Positions 61,141 through 64,000 of a stretch of 64,000 nucleotides of DNA are shown here, piece by piece. A program made the translations under genes and the position numbers. Source of the DNA: Cucumis sativus (Eukaryota > Streptophyta > Magnoliopsida > Cucurbitales > Cucurbitaceae); the NCBI RefSeq assembly GCF_000004075.3, contig NC_026657.2, positions 5,394,001 through 5,458,000 on the forward strand, in the 5' to 3' direction. Positions within the stretch are counted from its first letter, which is position 1; every line of letters starts with the position of its first letter. The notes beneath the pieces are model-generated. The model was given only the letters and a program-made list of their open reading frames with translations, had not been told where the DNA came from and made no database searches.

Positions 61141-62869
61141 AATTTAAATACCTCCAAAATATGTATTGTTAATAACAACTTAAATTAAAAATTTTATCGT
61201 AATTGAAATTCACATTAATAAGTTCAGTACGTCAGGTACTGTATAATTTACATACACGTTACTTATATCATCAATAAACTACTCAAACCATAAATTCTCT
61301 ATAATTTAAATACATAGTTCTTAGAAGTTACAAGTCGCTAATGATAACAAAATGATCGAATTTGTTTATAATAAAAATATATACATCTAAGTGATGACAA
61401 CATAATTCACTTATTTAACGCAGTCAAAGTTACAAGTGTCGTGTAATTGAGATTTGCAATTCTTAGAATTTAATAGTAATTTCATTATAACAAACATATC
61501 AAACATACATTATTATACTATTTTCATATAATCTTCTTTTTTCTTCATTTCATCATATATAAATTTTTTGTTCATTGAGACCTTATCATCATGTTGATTT
61601 CTTATTACAATTATGTACACGTGTTAGTTACTAAAATGTGTTCTAAACATTATGAATAGGTTGTCTATATTTGATTATTTTCTTTTCATTATATTGTGAG
61701 TCATCCTCTTCTTATCCTTAGGTGGTAGGTGTTGTTTCTGATGTGCTTAATTTAGTTTGTCCACCATCTGACCCTCCGAAAGTTCGGTTCCTATTTTCAG
61801 TCGTGTTTTCCTTTCCTTCGTCGTCAAGATCGTAATCATTTTTCCTAAGCATTTTTGGATTGCTTGATTCCAAGTTCAGTTGTTATCTTTGTTTTTTTGT
61901 TCCTTCTCTTCTTCTTTGTCATTCTCTACTTTATCAAGGTGCTCCTCAAAGTCTCTTGTTCTCTTACATTCCAAATACATTGTATTTTGGTTACATGTAC
62001 AAAAGAAAGTTTAAGTTTATATCACATGCTTACCATATATTCGTTAGTATCTTGTTCCGAAGAACTAGGTTGCTCACCCTTGATTTCTTAAAAAAAATAT
62101 GCAATTTGTTTCCTAGTTCTTCAAACTTTCTATTCGTCTTCAACTCCACATATTTAAAAAATTTAAGAATATCATCTATTTGTTTGAATATATTTAATTT
62201 ATTTCTTTTTTTTCTTAATTTAACAAAATTGATTTATTGGTTAAATTGGTCAAGTTTGATTGAGTTGATTTTCTATAGGTTACAATGTATTTGTACATAC
62301 TACATGACAATATTATTCTTTTCAGATTAGTTCCATAGTATTTGACAGACTGTATAGCATATGTTGCTGACACAATTACATTGTAATTTATGCTTTTAAA
62401 TAATGTGACAAACTATTTGTGTTATATCATGATCATATATTCAAATATTAATATTTATTTGCTCACATAATCATATACTTTTTCAATCCAAAAAACTTAA
62501 CATTACGATGGATTTGTTACAAAACCAACAATAAGAACGATGTCCTAAATAGTGTCATTCAATCACACGGTCGTTTAACTAACAAAACTTTATAATAACG
62601 AATAGAATTAAGATTTTTCAACATAGTATATGTCAAGTATGAATGATGACAGATTTGGGACACACACAAAAAGGTAAAAATTTTGGACATCAAGATAAAG
62701 TATTCAGTCGCCTGGGCATAGGATAATCTAATATATATTCCAAATACATTGTGTTTGAATAGCTAAAAAAAAGAGACATGATATTGAAAATAGCACAAAG
62801 ACAACGTATTTTGCAACAACATTCAAATTTGGTAAATCTTAACTAAGTCTGCTATTTTGTTGTTGGACA

Positions 62870-63115
62870 AGATTGCGACAACCTTTTCTATAATAATGGT
62901 AAATATATACAAGATTTTTCAGCTTTGTTATATTTTAAACAATTTATTAAATAATACATAATATATATTTTTAATAACAATTTGAATTTAAATTTTAGAT
63001 CATTCCCCTAAATAATGTGAAATATAAATACAACATTTTTTACTTTTTTATATTTTAAACAATATATTTAATAATACATCATATATATTTTTAATTTTAA
63101 TTTTAAAATTGTAAT
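62870..63115. repeat. Tandem duplication, about 120 bp
   Basis: 'ttatattttaaacaatttattaaataatacat' near 62929 recurs near 63049 (ttatattttaaacaatatatttaataatacat). The flanks also match in part, so a second AT-rich tandem pair occurs. Confidence 0.6.
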
Positions 63116-64000
63116 TACGTCTCAATGACATTTTGCAATTATTTTGAATTTTTTCTTTTAAGTTTCATTTGCTAAGGAATGAATTACCTTGAAGAAGAAG
63201 ATGATGAGGCACAAGAATAAGATAGAAGCCTTCTTCAATCGTTCGTTGAACGCTTTCTTCAATCGATCAGAGATTTTGGAGTGGGCGAATGAAATAAATG
63301 TGGATCGAAAGAATGTTTTTCAATGGAGGGATGATAGAGATGATTTTCGGAAGAATGCTTTTTGGTGAATGAACGTAAATTTGTGTGGAGTGAAAGAATG
63401 CTTTTCAATGGAGCAACAAACATAAATTAAAAAATTGCTAGGGTTTCAAACTGGAGATTTGATGCCTTCAATGTTATTTTCAATGTTTGCACCGTTTGAA
63501 TGTGATGTTAAATTGTTGCAAACAATGGGTGGAGATTTGATGGTGATGGATTTTTTTAGGTGGAAAATTAGAATTTTCATAGGGTTTAATTGGCTAGGCG
63601 AGTTTTTTTAATTAAAGTGTATTTAGAGTTTATTTCATTACTGTATTTACGATTTAAGTCTTTTAGTTAGGTAGGAGCATTTAAGACAATGCTCTGATTA
63701 TTATTTTTTTTAAATTTTTCTGTATTGCTATTTTGTCGATTTAAAAATATATTTGTCATTTGTCCAAACAAACCTCCTATTTTATCATTCTTATTGCCAG
63801 CCCTTTAAAAGATGAGTTAAAACTGAAAATTCTAAAATACCTCATTGATTTACGGACTTACGTATGAAATTTGATTGTCATGTGATTTTCATATAATTGT
63901 CATATGATTACGTTTATTTGTAAAAAAAAATTAGTTAGTTTTTTTAGATAATTACTATCTAATTGTTGTTTGATTCCTTGCATTTTTTTTAAAAAAAAAT

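Larger units (their letters stand above)
59640..64000. other. AT-rich end of the window, transposon-like, no gene supported
   Basis: Past the second RING-H2 leader the DNA is AT-rich with the repeats listed above. Open frames at 61855-62330 are low-complexity Phe/Leu/Ser text. The part 63180-63500 has higher GC content and could be an end of a DNA transposon, but I saw no defined inverted ends. Confidence 0.45.

Noticed and set aside
61855..62330. Two overlapping Phe/Leu/Ser frames of 78 and 156 codons
   Set aside because: Low-complexity composition as expected of T-rich DNA; no domain.
1..64000. tRNA, rRNA, CRISPR or organelle-derived inserts
   Set aside because: I saw no cloverleaf pattern, rRNA text, direct-repeat array or plastid gene block on either strand by eye.

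Overview
This window is plant nuclear DNA: AT-rich, with multi-exon genes (GT-AG introns of about 80 bp to 3 kb), plastid and mitochondrial leader peptides, an alpha-expansin, a PPR protein, RING-H2 ATL-like proteins and KDO-activating CMP-KDO synthetase, mixed with decayed LINE, copia and LTR-type repeats. A short dispersed repeat near 60.1-60.35 kb, with alternating 'gatagac/tatcaa' phrases followed by a 'nothing but tatagcaaa' module, looks like one I associate with cucurbit genomes. I therefore lean towards a cucurbit (Cucurbitaceae); this rests on memory and was not searched.

Ten genes are supported, and all ten lie on the minus strand. In order along the window they are: (1) an 18-exon fragment of an LRRC40/PIRL-type leucine-rich-repeat gene (1047-11694; the last exon lies outside the window), whose first intron has GC-AG borders and whose large introns hold LINE, MITE-like and gag-like insertions; (2) a single-exon secreted Gly/Pro-rich protein (18668-19378) that I do not recognise; (3) a tiny two-coding-exon gene for a conserved 59-residue plant protein (22128-24098), whose intron holds a 5'-truncated LINE; (4) an 8-exon gene for a 362-residue, very charged nuclear-type protein (27224-30065); (5) a two-exon mitochondrial-type PPR protein (32459-34381); (6) a three-exon alpha-expansin with a shortened loop (37054-39337); (7) a two-exon plastid m-type thioredoxin (46551-48690); (8) an 8-exon CMP-KDO synthetase, KDSB (50016-53807), with a possible nested plus-strand small ORF in intron 1; (9, 10) two neighbouring intronless RING-H2 proteins (56946-57383 and 59073-59639). 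The exon structures were assembled by hand: reading frames join across every junction, and all splice sites are GT-AG except one GC-AG.

Between the genes are transposon remains. From 12.5 to 14.9 kb there is an LTR-like block with internal 'gctggtgaa' repeats; a relative lies at 41.1-42.45 kb with a 33-bp minisatellite. At 14.9-17.8 kb are copia integrase and RNase H remnants with a 60-bp triplicated motif whose relative is seen again at 34.85-35.6 kb. A gypsy-like LTR fragment lies at 42.45-43.0 kb. A TTGATACAC-type repeat covers 43.7-44.3 kb and appears in the opposite orientation at 54.86-55.02 kb. From 60 kb to the end the sequence is AT-rich and repeat-like, with two pairs of roughly 120-135 bp tandem duplications and no gene that I can support.

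The genes do not form a pathway; this is ordinary eukaryotic gene order. No clearly new biological system was found. The best leads are the unrecognised secreted protein, the conserved 59-residue gene that simple ORF scanning misses, the nested ORF in KDSB intron 1, the GC-AG intron, and the shared LTR families.
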